Source: Azolla caroliniana
Taxonomy: Eukaryota; Polypodiophyta
Length of the DNA stretch: 64,000 nt
Direction of reading: 5' to 3'
Assembly: GCA_043228905.1 (NCBI GenBank)
Contig: JBHGNT010000001.1
Coordinates: 34,720,001 to 34,784,000 of the forward strand
The position numbers and the translations under genes are program-made. Below the pieces are notes generated by a model. That model was given only the letters and a program-made list of their open reading frames with translations. It was not told the origin of the DNA and did not search any database. Below are positions 12,845 through 25,093 of the stretch, one piece after another. Each line of letters begins with the position of its first letter. Position 1 is the first letter of the stretch.

Positions 12845-13331
12845 TTTTCTTTCTTTTTTCGTAAATGTATGTTTATATTAAGACAATCATGACAATACAA
12901 AAAACCTTGCTATCAAAACTACTTCAAAAGTAGCAATGTGGCAAGGACAACCTTCTAAGGTGCTGCAATACAAAACAACACAAATGTAACTCATCTAGGG
13001 ACAATTCCCATACAACAACATAATTGTGAAAACTGCCAGATCAACTTTCCTCTTATCCTACATATCTGTTGAGATACTCCAGAAAGCCCATCAAATAAGA
13101 AACCATTCCGCAAGTTCCAAATATACCACATGCCCAAGTACCTCAAATAATCAAACACATGTCTTTTGTACGACGATTGATGAACATTCTCGGCACAGGT
13201 TTATATCTTGCTAGGTTACTAAAAGTATATGGACAGTTATATCACAATTGTGGGGGTCATTGACTGAAAATGTTTTGTCACCTTTTCAGTGGGGTTTCAT
13301 TGAAGCTGATAGAGTTTTACCATCCCCAGAG
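12845..13331 (-). mobile_element. 5'-inverted LINE insertion in a CT/GA tract, with target-site duplication
   Basis: On the minus strand, 13150 down to 12845 reads as the C-terminal end of a plant LINE ORF2 (Y-L-G-M-W-Y-I-W-N-L-R-N-G-F-L-F-D, comparable with RYWG..WNWNMRNAF.FD of the LINEs at 48-51 kb) and then an A-rich tail (GAAAAAAGAAAGAAAA). On the plus strand, 13150-13320 reads as the preceding segment (HSRHRFISC zinc-knuckle-like region). The upstream part is therefore inverted relative to the 3' part. The 13-bp sequence TAAAGTCTCTCTC flanks the element at 12832-12844 and 13332-13344. This is what twin-primed LINE integration produces. Confidence 0.75.
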
Positions 13332-13363
13332 TAAAGTCTCTCTCTCTCTCTCTCTCTCTCTCA

Positions 13364-13667
13364 TGAAAGCACCCAATTATATTAATAAACATGCTTAAAA
13401 AAACTCTCCAATTGTACTACAACTAAGTCATGCCACCATTGTGTGGGTGGTGGGACATGTTGAATCACCGGGAGGCAAGACAAACACTCCCCTAATATGC
13501 AAATCAATATTATACTTTGGAATTGCTACTAAATAAACCCATAATTGGGCTGGTGGATAGTAATTGTTGTACTTCAAGAATTCCCAAATTCTCTGAGGTC
13601 GAGCCTGAACTATATCTCCTACCTTTTCAATCTCCCAACAAAACAAGCGATTAAACAAATAGCACAA
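13364..13667 (-). mobile_element. Putative LINE-type 3' fragment bracketed by CT tracts
   Basis: The minus strand ends in TTAATATAATTGGGTGCTTTC followed by (GA)n, closely matching the 3' terminus of the LINEs at 24.1 and 49.0 kb. The other end of the fragment abuts a second CT tract at 13668-13680. The interior has an open minus-strand frame without clear RT motifs, so assignment rests on the terminus and the flanking tracts. Confidence 0.5.
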
Positions 13668-13975
13668 ACTCTCTCTCTCTCCACAATATCTTTTTTTTTT
13701 CCCAAAAAAATCTCTCCACAATATCTATCCCCCCCCCCAATAAAAAGAAAAAAACATTTACGTTCCTCAACAATTTCAATTATGCATACGATCAAATGTC
13801 ATTGATAATTCATCAACCTCTTTATTGTGAACACACACACACACACAAAATCATAGTGGAATTGTTACCCTACCATATATGTGCATGCTTCATCAAATTC
13901 CTTCCTTTGTGAGAACTTTTTACATTGGAGATATGTTGAAAGAGAGGTTTTGAAATTCCCAAAAAGTAAAAAAAA

Positions 13976-14287
13976 GGGAAAAGTACCAGGATAACCCTAG
14001 AAGTTCGTATATTTACCAGAATGCCCCAGGAAGTTCCAAATTTACCAAACTACCCCTATGTCCAAAAAATTACACTTTATAAAGTAATTATACACTCAAA
14101 TATTTGGTAAATAGGGCTAGTTCGGATCCATTTCTTCCATATTTGGTAAATAGTGCTTGTAGATTTGAGTGTATAATTACTTTATAATGTATAATTTTTT
14201 GGACATAGGGGTAGTTTGGTAATTTGGAACTTCCAGGGGCATTCAGGTAAATAGACGAACTTCCAGGGGTATCCTGGTACTTTTCCC
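13976..14287 (+). mobile_element. Non-autonomous element with long terminal inverted repeats (312 bp, MULE/foldback-like)
   Basis: The two halves are inverted copies of about 130 bp, beginning GGGAAAAGTACC and ending GGTACTTTTCCC. Each arm carries the motifs 'GGAAGTTC', 'TTTACCAGAATGCCCC', 'AACTACCCCTATGTCC' and 'AATTACACTTTATAAAGTAA'. The flanks TAAAAAAAA and TAAAAAATG resemble a degenerate 9-bp target duplication. A longer relative lies at 30353-31424. Confidence 0.85.
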
Positions 14288-16200
14288 TAAAAAATGGATA
14301 GTGTAGGAGAGGAGTGTTTTCTTGCCCTTGATGATTTTTTATTGTAATATCTCACATTACCCAAGGCCAAATAACCCTATTGTCGAGTTGGGTAAGCATA
14401 AGCACATCATGGCCCAACTATAACGTTGATTTAAAGTGAAGTATAAGGACAAGTTGAGATGTATCATAACCTTGAGGGATATTTTATGTGAGTGTGTCTA
14501 CGAGAAAACACATACGATGAGTGTATTGTAAATGTGGCATCATGATGGAAATATAATATATACACACATGAGATAATCAACACATGTTTAACAAAGGACA
14601 AACAATGGTTCTTTGTTAAACAAGTGGGGCAACATACTGTCAACTACTAGTGAGCCCCATAAGCCCCAACTTCACTACACACTATCAAAGAAAAGGGAAA
14701 AGCAACCAACATTTGGGTGTTGCTTAATACATTGGCGGGGTGGCGTGACAAAGCCACTCAAGGGATGTCAGTGGGCTACATCTCATCGAAAATGAACGTT
14801 TATTTATTTATTTGATGGGTTGGCCAAAGACAATAAAATGAAATCACGTTACTAAATTAGGTTCATTTGGCCAACAAATAACATGGAAAGATGCCTTTAC
14901 AATATGACCATAGTTATCTTTATTTAATGTTGAGGGCAATAGCCTATGTGTAAGAATCCATAAGTAAATCATTTGTACGATGATACCATGATAAACAACC
15001 TTAGAGATGCACATTGTTTTGTTTGTTCAACACATTCGCCAAATAGGCATGTAATGATATTGGACCATTGTTTTTTACTACTCAAGAACATAAAAACCAA
15101 CCATGAGGTTGTAGTCCAATTTCTCCATCCACCTTGCAAGATAGTATCGTTAGATTCCCATGTTGTCAACTACAATGGAATATAAAAAAGCAAAATACTA
15201 TGTTCAGTCTCCAATAATTCATGTGGTTTGATCAAGCCAGTTGAGTTTTGTTAGTTACGCAACTCCAACTTGGGTCTTGTTACCCCTTGGACACATAAAG
15301 TAAATTTAGGTAGTCGACCGCTACACAACAACGAGAAACAATCTAGAAGACACTGATTCAAGTTGGACAAGTAGTGGCTTGGGCAAGCTTCGAGGGCCAA
15401 GCGACCCTACCATCTTGAGTACTAGAAAAGATCAAGTAAAACCAAGTTGAATGTTGTCAACCGCCAAAGAACACAAAAAAACATGAAATTGTATATTAGA
15501 ATGGCTACTTTCATATATGAAGGTGCATATATTACATGTACAAAAATGCATTACATAAAGATAATAAGAATGACTATGCTATACTACTAGTATGTAAATT
15601 GTAAATACAAACATACAAACGAAACATTGTGCATCATACACACCATACATACAAAGAACACAAAGTGCATCATATATCAATGCATGATGTATCGATATAC
15701 ATGCACACACACACTACTATATATGTGCCGACACATGATACATTAGATATCAAAGGGACTAACTGATGACGGTATGTGCACATTGCACATAATCAAAACA
15801 AGAATCCACGATCGGTCATATATACGACAAGAATGAACACCCGATTTTCCATCATCGAACAAACGGTGTCTACTGAATACTCCCGTGCAATCCTAATTCA
15901 GAAAACTTCTAGAGATATCCTCAGGGAGGGAGAGACATTAATAGCATTACCATATGATAGATCTAGATCCGGGGACAATACAACGGGTAAGAGAGAGGAG
16001 CACATGATACATGAGATACACAAGAAAAGCGAGAGCTCGGAAACAACAACGGACAATAGAGAGGGAGGGAGGCAGGTGGCAGAATAGGTACCGGGAATGA
16101 TTACCCGAAACATGGAAGTACGTACGTGATGGAGAGGCAAGAGATACATAGTAGTCATACTACAAGGGGGGGCGACTGTTTTTCGGGCGGACGAGAGGAG
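14288..16200. other. Intergenic
   Basis: No gene recognised. A 103-codon plus-strand ORF at 15776-16087 and an overlapping minus-strand ORF have no domain features. The region leads into the purine-rich stretch upstream of the GH28 gene: 16260-16350 holds an imperfect GGATGGAGAATGGA minisatellite. Confidence 0.5.
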
Positions 16201-16697
16201 AGAGAGAGAGAGGTTAAGCAATTAAAAGCGCCATAGCCAAGAGTGGATTAGGTGAGAGTGGTGTGGTTACAGAAAGAGAATGAGAAGGAGAAGAAGAATG
16301 GAGGATGGAGAATGGAGGATGGAGAAAGGAGAATGGAGAATGGAGAATGAAAGGTGAGCCACAAACAAACAAAAAAACAAAACAAACAAAATACATAATT
16401 ATCACCCAACAAATAAAAAGACAAAAAAAAAAAACATTCTCCCCTGTCCATCCTTCCATCCATTCCTTCTCCTTCTCCATCTCCTTCTCTTTTCTTCATT
16501 CTCTGCCTTTGCCTTTGCCTTTGGCCTTTTGCTTCTTCTGTCTCTTCTTCTTCTTCTTCTTCCTTCCTTCATCCCTCCATTTCTTCTATTCATTCATATA
16601 TTCATTCACTGCCTCTCCTTCTCCCTCCCTCTGCCTTATCGTATATGTGCGAATTAAGCTCCTCCTCCTCCGTCTCCTCTGCGTTTCCTTCCTCCTC

Positions 16698-16712
16698 ATG
16701 AAGGCTCTCCAG

Positions 16713-16806
<94 letters not shown>

Positions 16807-19800
16807 CTAAATGCGAGAAAACCTCAGGATCGCTTCATTAAACTCTATTAGGCCGAGTTTTAGTGTTAGGTTTAGTTTTAGGGCCGCCTTTTTAGTCCTA
16901 AGATTAGGGTTTCCCCCTTTCTTCTCAGAACTATCGTCTAGTTGTTATTTCTCCAAATTTTGGGTTATGAACTTTTCCTTCCTCTTTTTTTTTTTTCTCT
17001 TTGAATCAGAGATCTAGATTCTAGAACCGTTTCTTGTCTGCCCCTTTCTCTTCTTGTAATCGATTTGTTTGAATGAGTTAAAAAATGAGCTAAATAAACA
17101 AAATGTATCTATCCTACACCAATAAAAGGATATTCTCTGTTGTCACCTGATCGCGATATAGCTCCACCTTCTTGCTGATCGTAGCTTTTTGCTCCTCTTT
17201 CATTTCCTTTAAATCGAATCTCCGGCAGAGTTACATAGCTAAAAATTGGAAGTTGAATATGAAAATAAGCTCTGTTTGGATCTCATCACGCAATACCTAT
17301 GTATCATCGGCGTCATCATCATCATCATCATCTTCATCTTCATCTTCATTTGCAGGGAGCGGGGGACCTTCATTATCACCAGATTTGTTGTCATCATTGG
17401 ATTCTTCTTCTTCTTCTTCTTCTTTTGATCCAGACATGTTCAGTCAGTGCAGATACCTCGGGTGATATGTCCATGGGGGAGGAAGCTATGAAGGAGAAGA
17501 AGTCTTGGTCTTGTCCCTCCATGGACATGGATTTGCTGTGCAACACTGTGGAGGTAGGAGCCATGTTCCCGAGGCCACACTCGGTGTCAATTGTGGAGTT
17601 TGGAGCAATCGGCGATGGGATTACCCTCAACACCCATGCCTTCCAGAATGCCATCTTTTACCTCCATTCCTTTGCAGATAAAGGAGGAGCTCAGCTGTAT
17701 GTGCCCTCTGGAAGATGGCTCACGGGAAGCTTCAACCTCACTAGCCATCTCACCTTGTTTCTTGAGAGAGATGCGTTCATACTTGGATCACAGGTAGCAT
17801 ATATACACATATCTCTGTATATTATGTGTATATATATGTTTTGTATATGCATGTATAGATGTGTATATGTTTTGTATGGCATATGTATGTCTGTATTTTA
17901 TTTTCTGAATATATACACACTTGTCTTGTTGTTTTCCTTCAGTTATCCATTTTGCTTCTTTGATAGCTTTGGACAGTTGAGAAATTCTTGTTTGCTTATT
18001 TGATCGTATGCAGTGGCTGAAGAAATTATGCATTTATTATGGGGAAAAGTAGCATGTGGGAAATATACTGAATCTTGATATTCAAATTGCTGGGAAATAC
18101 TGTCATGGAAAAAAGAACGAGAGATTAAAGAGTGCCTTCAAAGATGGCTAAGAAGTATCTGCTTAGCATGTAGAAAAAATGAGAGGTTAATATTTCTAAA
18201 AATCAAATCTTCATCTTCAGATAGCTGTCTGTAGTTGATTCAGCAAGCTGTGAATTTGGAGAAAGTAATGAGAAATTAAAGCTTGCAGAATCAAACTTGA
18301 TGCAGTAAGCTATCTGTAGTTGAATGGTGGGCGCTTTAAAACAAAGAAACCCATGTGTATATTCTGAAGGGTTACATTGAATTTAACAATAATTTGTATA
18401 CCAGCTACCCACTTATGTCTTTTAATGTGTATAATGCATGGTTGTGTGCTCTTTTAACAGAATCATACTTGGCTATTATATAATGTATGCTCGTTGAACC
18501 ATTATTCAGATATCCAAGCATTTAGTAAATATTCAAGAATGAAGAAACTGCTATAGGTTAAATAGTACATTTTTGAATTCTGTTTCTCTCCCAAATCTTC
18601 AGGACCCAAAGCTATGGCCAGTCATCAATCCGTTGCCTTCATATGGACGAGGAAGAGAACTCCCTGGTGGAAGGCACATGGGCCTCATCTATGGGCGAAA
18701 TCTTACTGATGTGATCATCACAGGTTTCTTTCTTATAAATGCTAAAAAAGCTATAATTTTTCTTTCTTCTTGCATACTAGAGAAGGTATGTGTATGTGTA
18801 CTTAGATTACCGAGTTGTATATGTAACAATTGTGAATCTTTAGGTGATAATGGAACAGTGGATGGTCAAGGTGATGTATGGTGGGAAATGCACCGAAATA
18901 AGAGTTTGGACTATACTCGTGGCCCCCTCGTAGAACTTATAGATTCGACAGATATCATAATCTCAAACCTTACATTCAAGAACTCACCATTTTGGAATAT
19001 ACACCCTGTGTATTGCAGGTTGGTCCCTTAATCTTATGTGTAGATATGTTAGTGTTTATATGGAGTTTTGCATACATGTATATACATCATCTCATTTTCC
19101 TATGAAGATATGATGGCATTATGTGTTTGCAGAAATGTCCTAATCCAGAATCTTACTATTCTGGCTCCACGTGAATCGCCGAACACTGATGGAATTGATC
19201 CGGGTAAGAAGTAGTTTTTAAAGGTTTAGAATTGTCATATTATCTCTCCTAACATATCCACTGGGGTTTTGGCACTATATGTGAAAAAATGCTGGCATTT
19301 AAGGGAAAATTCCATGCCTATGGAAGGATCTTGATTCTCGTCAATCAATGAATGCTTCTTTCTATTGAGAAGAGAATGAATAGTCTTATCATCTCATAAT
19401 CTTGTGCTTTTTTTTTCTTTATCATGCAGATTCGAGTTCCAAGGTATGCATTAGAGATTGCTTCATTAGTGTTGGTGATGATTTAATATCGATCAAGAGC
19501 GGTTGGGATGAATATGGTATTGCCTACGGTCGCCCAAGCTCGGACATTGTGATCCAGAACATTGCTGGGAGCACACGAGCGAGCTCAGGGATTGCTATTG
19601 GCAGTGAGATGTCCGGAGGCATTTCAAATGTCTATGTAAACAACATGGTAGTTACTCATGCACATGCTGGAATACGCATCAAAACTGCAAGAGGGAGGGG
19701 TGGATATGTAAAAGATGTCTACATTTCTGACATCGTTATATCAAATGCTGATGTTGCGATTGAGCTCACGAGCTTGTATGGAGAGCACCCAGATAGCTAC

Positions 19801-20106
19801 TATGATCCTGATGCCCTGCCAGATGTGGAAGGGATAGTGATTGAGAACATAATGGCTTCAAATGTTACAAGAGCGGGCAATTTTCAAGGTCTCGCAGAGC
19901 TCCCTTTCCGGGATATATATCTCTCAAATGTGTTTATAAACGTCACGTCATCACGCCTAATGTGGAATTGCTCTTATGTGGTGGGCTATTCGGAATCGGT
20001 CTTCCCTGAACCTTGTCCTGAACTCGAGCAAGACCCATTGAACATTCTTCATCCATGTCCGATTAATAATGATGACGACAGTAAAAGCAACTACGGTGAG
20101 CTCTAG
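16698..20106 (+). CDS. GH28 family polygalacturonase-like protein (secreted pectin-modifying enzyme)
   Basis: Likely cell-wall glycoside hydrolase family 28 enzyme acting on homogalacturonan. Proposed exons: 16698-16712, 17356-17793, 18603-18723, 18844-19018, 19133-19203 and 19430-20106, all GT-AG with matching phases, giving 498 aa. The first exon (MKALQ) follows a CT-rich leader; it joins in phase 0 to a frame with a leucine-rich signal peptide (ILLLLLLLLIQTCSVSA). The alternative start, ATG 17299 without splicing, would add a His-rich N terminus. Known motifs: VEFGAIGDG with N-terminal pectate-lyase-like repeats; NTDGIDPD (about residues 267-274); GDDLISIKSG (D290, D291); SSGIAIGSEMSGG (about 325-337); RIKT (356-359). 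The histidine of the canonical G-H-G motif is absent, as is usual in this plant clade of 'probable polygalacturonases', so activity on polygalacturonate is not assured. AATAAA near 20671 is a possible poly(A) signal. Confidence 0.92.
16717..16802 (+). repeat. Compound (CA)n(CT)n microsatellite in GH28 intron 1
   Basis: About 22 CA units are followed by about 21 CT units, starting five bases after the proposed 5' splice site at 16713. Confidence 0.95.
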
Positions 20107-23100
20107 CAAATCGAGGAATGGGATGAAGTGATAAAAAAAAACGACTTTATTTTGAGTTAGAATGGAATGATGAAAGTTCACACATCTTTCGGCATTATAT
20201 TGTTATTGGTTGGAACTTGTGTGGGAGGAGACTTCGAAAAAATAGGTGAACGAAGGAGAAGGAATTCATCTTCCCGATATATCTCTCTACAGAACTATGT
20301 GGGTCTCATTTGTTCCTGGCAGATTCTTGGAGATTGATTCTATTTTAAAAAGATAGGCATATATTTCTCTCTATCTACACACTGATGTATAAACAAAAGA
20401 AAACACACAATACACAACAAAATGGGTTTACATTCATTTTGTGATCATCATTGCCATTGCCATTTAAGGGGGCTTTGTGACATAATTCGTCTCTTTAAGA
20501 GAGATACACCATTATTCATTCAATAGCAGAGGTTTTTGTTTTTTTCTTCATTCAATTAATGAGAATGTTTCATTGTACTAAGTGACATTTCATCTTCTTT
20601 TGGATTTTTTCTTTCATGAGATACAAAAATAATGTTATTATTATGCCCTGTGCACCGCCTTGGTAAATGAATAAAAGAAAAAGGCTCTGCTTTGAATCCT
20701 GTAATCTTTCTCTTTAGTTTTCATATAACGAAGTCCCATGTAAAAAGAATTTCTTCTCATAACTACAAAGATTTTAGTTTATTGAGCTTGTGAATGTTAT
20801 TATGTATTAATTTTTTATGGCATTATTTCTGGAACGATGACTTCATATTTGGCCAAATGATAAAAGACTGCATGTACTTACGAGTAGGCCAACCACTTTA
20901 TATTGTTTATTGTTAGGCATACATTTTGTGCATGGACAGATGTTGATCTAAATTTTGCGGGGGTGACATAAAACATGTGTTATATATATATATATAATCT
21001 CTTCTGCTATTTAATGAAATAGGGATGCCTTTGCAATTCTTGAGTTAAATCAAATGTATGAATATGCAGCATTGCAAGCAATCACCGGAAATGTTTAGCT
21101 TGATCCAAATTTGTACATTATTATCCCTAAAAGTTTTGGAGTAAAAAGAGTTGCTTATGAAGACAAAGACAAAGGAACTGTATATAAAGTATGCGCTCAT
21201 GATTTACATTTTCTTCTTTATAAAATGTGTAATCTTGAAAGAGTGGCATTCGGCAAACACAAATATCATGAGCTTATTATCGCAAGTGTTTCACTACCTT
21301 TCAGAAAGTTCAATCTTGGAAAAGAAGGGGGACCTGAAAATCATGGAGTGAGCATGAAAATAAGGGTATGCTTCTTTCATTGTTCAAGAAAAAGTAGTTA
21401 TAACCAATTGGCCTTCTTCTCAATTTTCATAGAGGTAATTATTTGCAACACTATTAACACCGTGCTTTATTATTTTCAAAGTTTCTATATTATTATATCT
21501 CAATTTGATGGCCACTATTTCCAGCAAATAAAATTCTTGTCACCCACTCATTTTTGAGCAATTGTATGGGATGTAAATACTCCTTATTGCTCGATTAGGG
21601 TTTGGTTGTGGGACTATAGCTATTCATGGTTTGAAGTTTGTTTTAAAAATTAAGAAACTATATTAGAATAAGGTGGAGCTACAATATATGGGCTATTTGG
21701 ATATTAGGAAATGCCACTATGTAGCCACTAACTACAACGGAAACTCATTGACATTCACAAAGAAGTGAAGGTGTATACACAATATTAATGACTAAACTTG
21801 TAAATTTGTAATTATGAAATTCAACCCTAATTCACAATTCACACTCTTACAAATAAGTTGTATAACTATCATCATGCAGATTTGGTATTTTCTCGATGTG
21901 TCATTAACTTTCTATTTGAATCATGTTTACATGAGATCATTTGAGCTCTAGAATATCCTCATATTCTTATCTCGATTGAGCATGTAAAACATAGAAACAC
22001 GCTTATCTATATGTAAAATGTGGTCAATATCACCTTTGGCTATAAATACCACCTAATGGGTCTCAAAGAGAACAATTTAAGGTTGATTATTCCCAATCAA
22101 ATTATTCTTGCTTGTTTACTTTTGTGTTGAACACTTTTGTCCCCCAATAGCTACGTTATAAAAACATTAAAGTTTGTACATGACTTCCTTTGTAAACATG
22201 GCAAGAATAGAACTAAGATTTGAAGGAATTAATGATATATAATAATCTTAACAATCATCCAATTGACAAAACCACTCTCCACGTCTCAATGACCATTTTG
22301 TACACGACCTTTGAGATATGTGTGTATTACTTAAATATGCGTGTATCACACACAACATGACAATAATATTATTATTGTCATGTTTTGCAGGAGTAGAAAT
22401 GTGTCGTCCCCAAGATGTTACTACCTGAATTACACTTCTTGGCGTTCTCTCACATTGAGGCCATGTTGGGGGATTTGTGCTGCTTCGAGCAAATTAACAT
22501 ACAATAACAAAAAATTAATAAAACTAACTAAAAAAACTGAAATGACCATAGTGATTAGTGGCGTCTTACATGGAGACAACTCAAAGTCCACATATCTTGT
22601 TGATTGGTGGAAACACAACTTCACACCTTATTCCAAATATGTTGTTTTAGGAGTAGTATGATGAATTGTTGTCTAAGTGGTTTTGTAGGATGTTACTCCT
22701 TTGTAACATGGGTCAGATATCCTTCACCAAAGGTAGTGGTCGGAAAAATGGTAGTGAACCGCAACGAGTCAATGGTTGAATCAAATATTGCCGAATCAGC
22801 TAGTAACAACACCAAACTTATTCTGTATAATCAAATTACAACACAGACACTGTATATTCAATAAATATATGTCTAGTAAGCATCCCTTTTACAATGAACA
22901 TGCTCCCTTTATATAGGAAAGTGTGGAAGTTACAAATTACAATGTCATCCGACAAACCATTGGACATACCTTTTTGGATCTAGAAATTACAATGTCATTG
23001 GACACACTGTTCCGGATCTAATATTATCTATTTACATTAAATCTACATATTTAGGCAATGCATAATTATTTTGGCCTTTGGCCCTTTCACACTTCTTTTT

Positions 23101-23698
23101 GGCCTTTGGCTTACCCCTATGGGCAACATAGGACATATCTATTGCTCCTATTATCATTATTGCACTAATTTGTGTAGGTTTTTGTGATTTTAGTGAGATT
23201 GTCAAATCATCTTGTATGCCTTGGGCGCTTATAGAAAGCTCAACCGATAATTTGTAGTACTTACAACATTCCTTGGTAGCAGCAACAAACACTATATACA
23301 AGATTCTCCCATTTAAGTATTGTGACACATGTCTCCCTTGTCAGGTTTTTTTACCTAGTAGTTTTGGTAAATATCATACCCTATTTAGGGTGAGAGTGGT
23401 TCTCGCGCACCCTTCAACATGACTAATGAAGTGATCAAGTCATTTAGTCGAGGCTCTCAATTCTTACAACTTTACTATTTACTATCATTGCTAAGATGAT
23501 TGAAAACACAATAAGGCGAGAACTTACCTTATGTTTTTAAGGTTAACTAAAAAAATACACAATCCACGTGAATGCAAGAAATCCAAAAGCAAACTCCCAT
23601 GACAATACAAGAGGTGCCAACTTCAATCAAGGCAAGGGGCCCCTAATTACTTAAGGTTATAACTTTTCCTTACTTTAAAGTATCAAGGCTAAGGGATT
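20107..23698. other. Intergenic
   Basis: This stretch holds the GH28 3' flank and then AT-rich DNA. A 148-codon ORF at 21111-21557 has no recognisable domain. A direct duplication of 'GAAATTACAATGTCATTGGACA' type sequence lies near 22938-23005 within transposon-like AT-rich DNA. No gene is supported. Confidence 0.5.
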
Positions 23699-23722
23699 AG
23701 AGAGAGAGAGAGAGAGAGAGAT
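23699..23722 (+). repeat. (GA)n tract on the 5' side of a LINE fragment
   Basis: About eleven AG units directly precede the LINE 3' fragment; a much longer GA tract lies on its other side. Confidence 0.85.
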
Positions 23723-24243
<521 letters not shown>

Positions 24244-24571
24244 TGTCAAGTTCCATAAAGTGTGTTACTTCTTTACAATTTTAGTGCTATCGCCTTTGCC
24301 CCCATTCACGTTATGGAGAAACGAGACCCTTATCCTAGTATGTTCAAGTTCTCTCTTGTTGTTACCTTGGATGAATGTTGGTATGGCAAGAAAAGGGGTA
24401 AGAAGTGGAGCGTTTGGCCAAAAAAGTTAACACTTGGCATGGAGATCTCTTTTCTCTAGTTTAATTATTCCGATTAGTTTAGCATCTATTCTACTCTACA
24501 TGTTGACAAAAGGAAGAAGAAGAAGAAGAAACGGATTGTTGCAATGTCACTATGTTGGTTTGAAGGGGAGG

Positions 24572-24580
24572 TTTATATAA
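24572..24580 (+). promoter_or_regulatory. Possible TATA box (TTTATATAA) upstream of the RING gene
   Basis: A TTTATATAA motif in plus orientation about 515 bp upstream of the RING ATG. If used, the 5' leader would be long and would contain a (GTAT)n tract at 24935-24971. Tentative. Confidence 0.3.
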
Positions 24581-24934
24581 CCATGGAAGCATTTCCTTCA
24601 CTTTTTAGTCTCGAAATGGTTTTTGAGGTTCAGGTTTATCAAGTGCATGATTGATGGGGCCGGACCAAACCAAACTAGGCAAGGCAAGGAATGACCTGAT
24701 GGATGGATGATTCCAATGAGTATCGGGCCTCGTCGGACGTAGGGCATCATGATTACGTGGAAGAACCCTAACTTCTCGTAAGTCTGGGGAATTTCAGGAC
24801 ACCGGATCGAGACGGCAGCAAAACCCAATGCCTACACTTTCTTCTTTCTTCTTATTCTTCGTCGGCCATTCATTATGTATGTATGTACATATGGTACAGT
24901 GTAGTGAGAATGTCATCCTCTTCATTTTGGTATT

Positions 24935-24971
24935 ATGTATGTATGTATGTATGTATGTATGTATGTATGTA
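24935..24971 (+). repeat. (GTAT)n microsatellite
   Basis: Nine GTAT units lie about 125 bp upstream of the RING gene start codon, probably in its 5' leader or proximal promoter. Confidence 0.9.
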
Positions 24972-25093
24972 TTTATTTGGTGTCTGTCTGCAGTGCACCA
25001 CACATGTGAAACAGAGAAGGGGCAGGAAGCGTCATTCAATCACACATACACGCACAGAGAAAGCCTACAATCTTGGAGGATTTGGTTTCAATC

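Noticed and set aside
17299-17355. His-rich N terminus as part of the GH28 protein
   Set aside because: It comes from ATC repeats that form the pyrimidine tract of a good 3' splice site; the spliced start at 16698 gives a normal signal peptide. Kept only as an alternative.
21111-21557. 148-codon ORF as a gene
   Set aside because: No domain, AT-rich composition like its surroundings, and no exon structure.
25073-25093. Seven extra residues at the start of the RING protein
   Set aside because: That start is a TTG codon; the first ATG is 25094.
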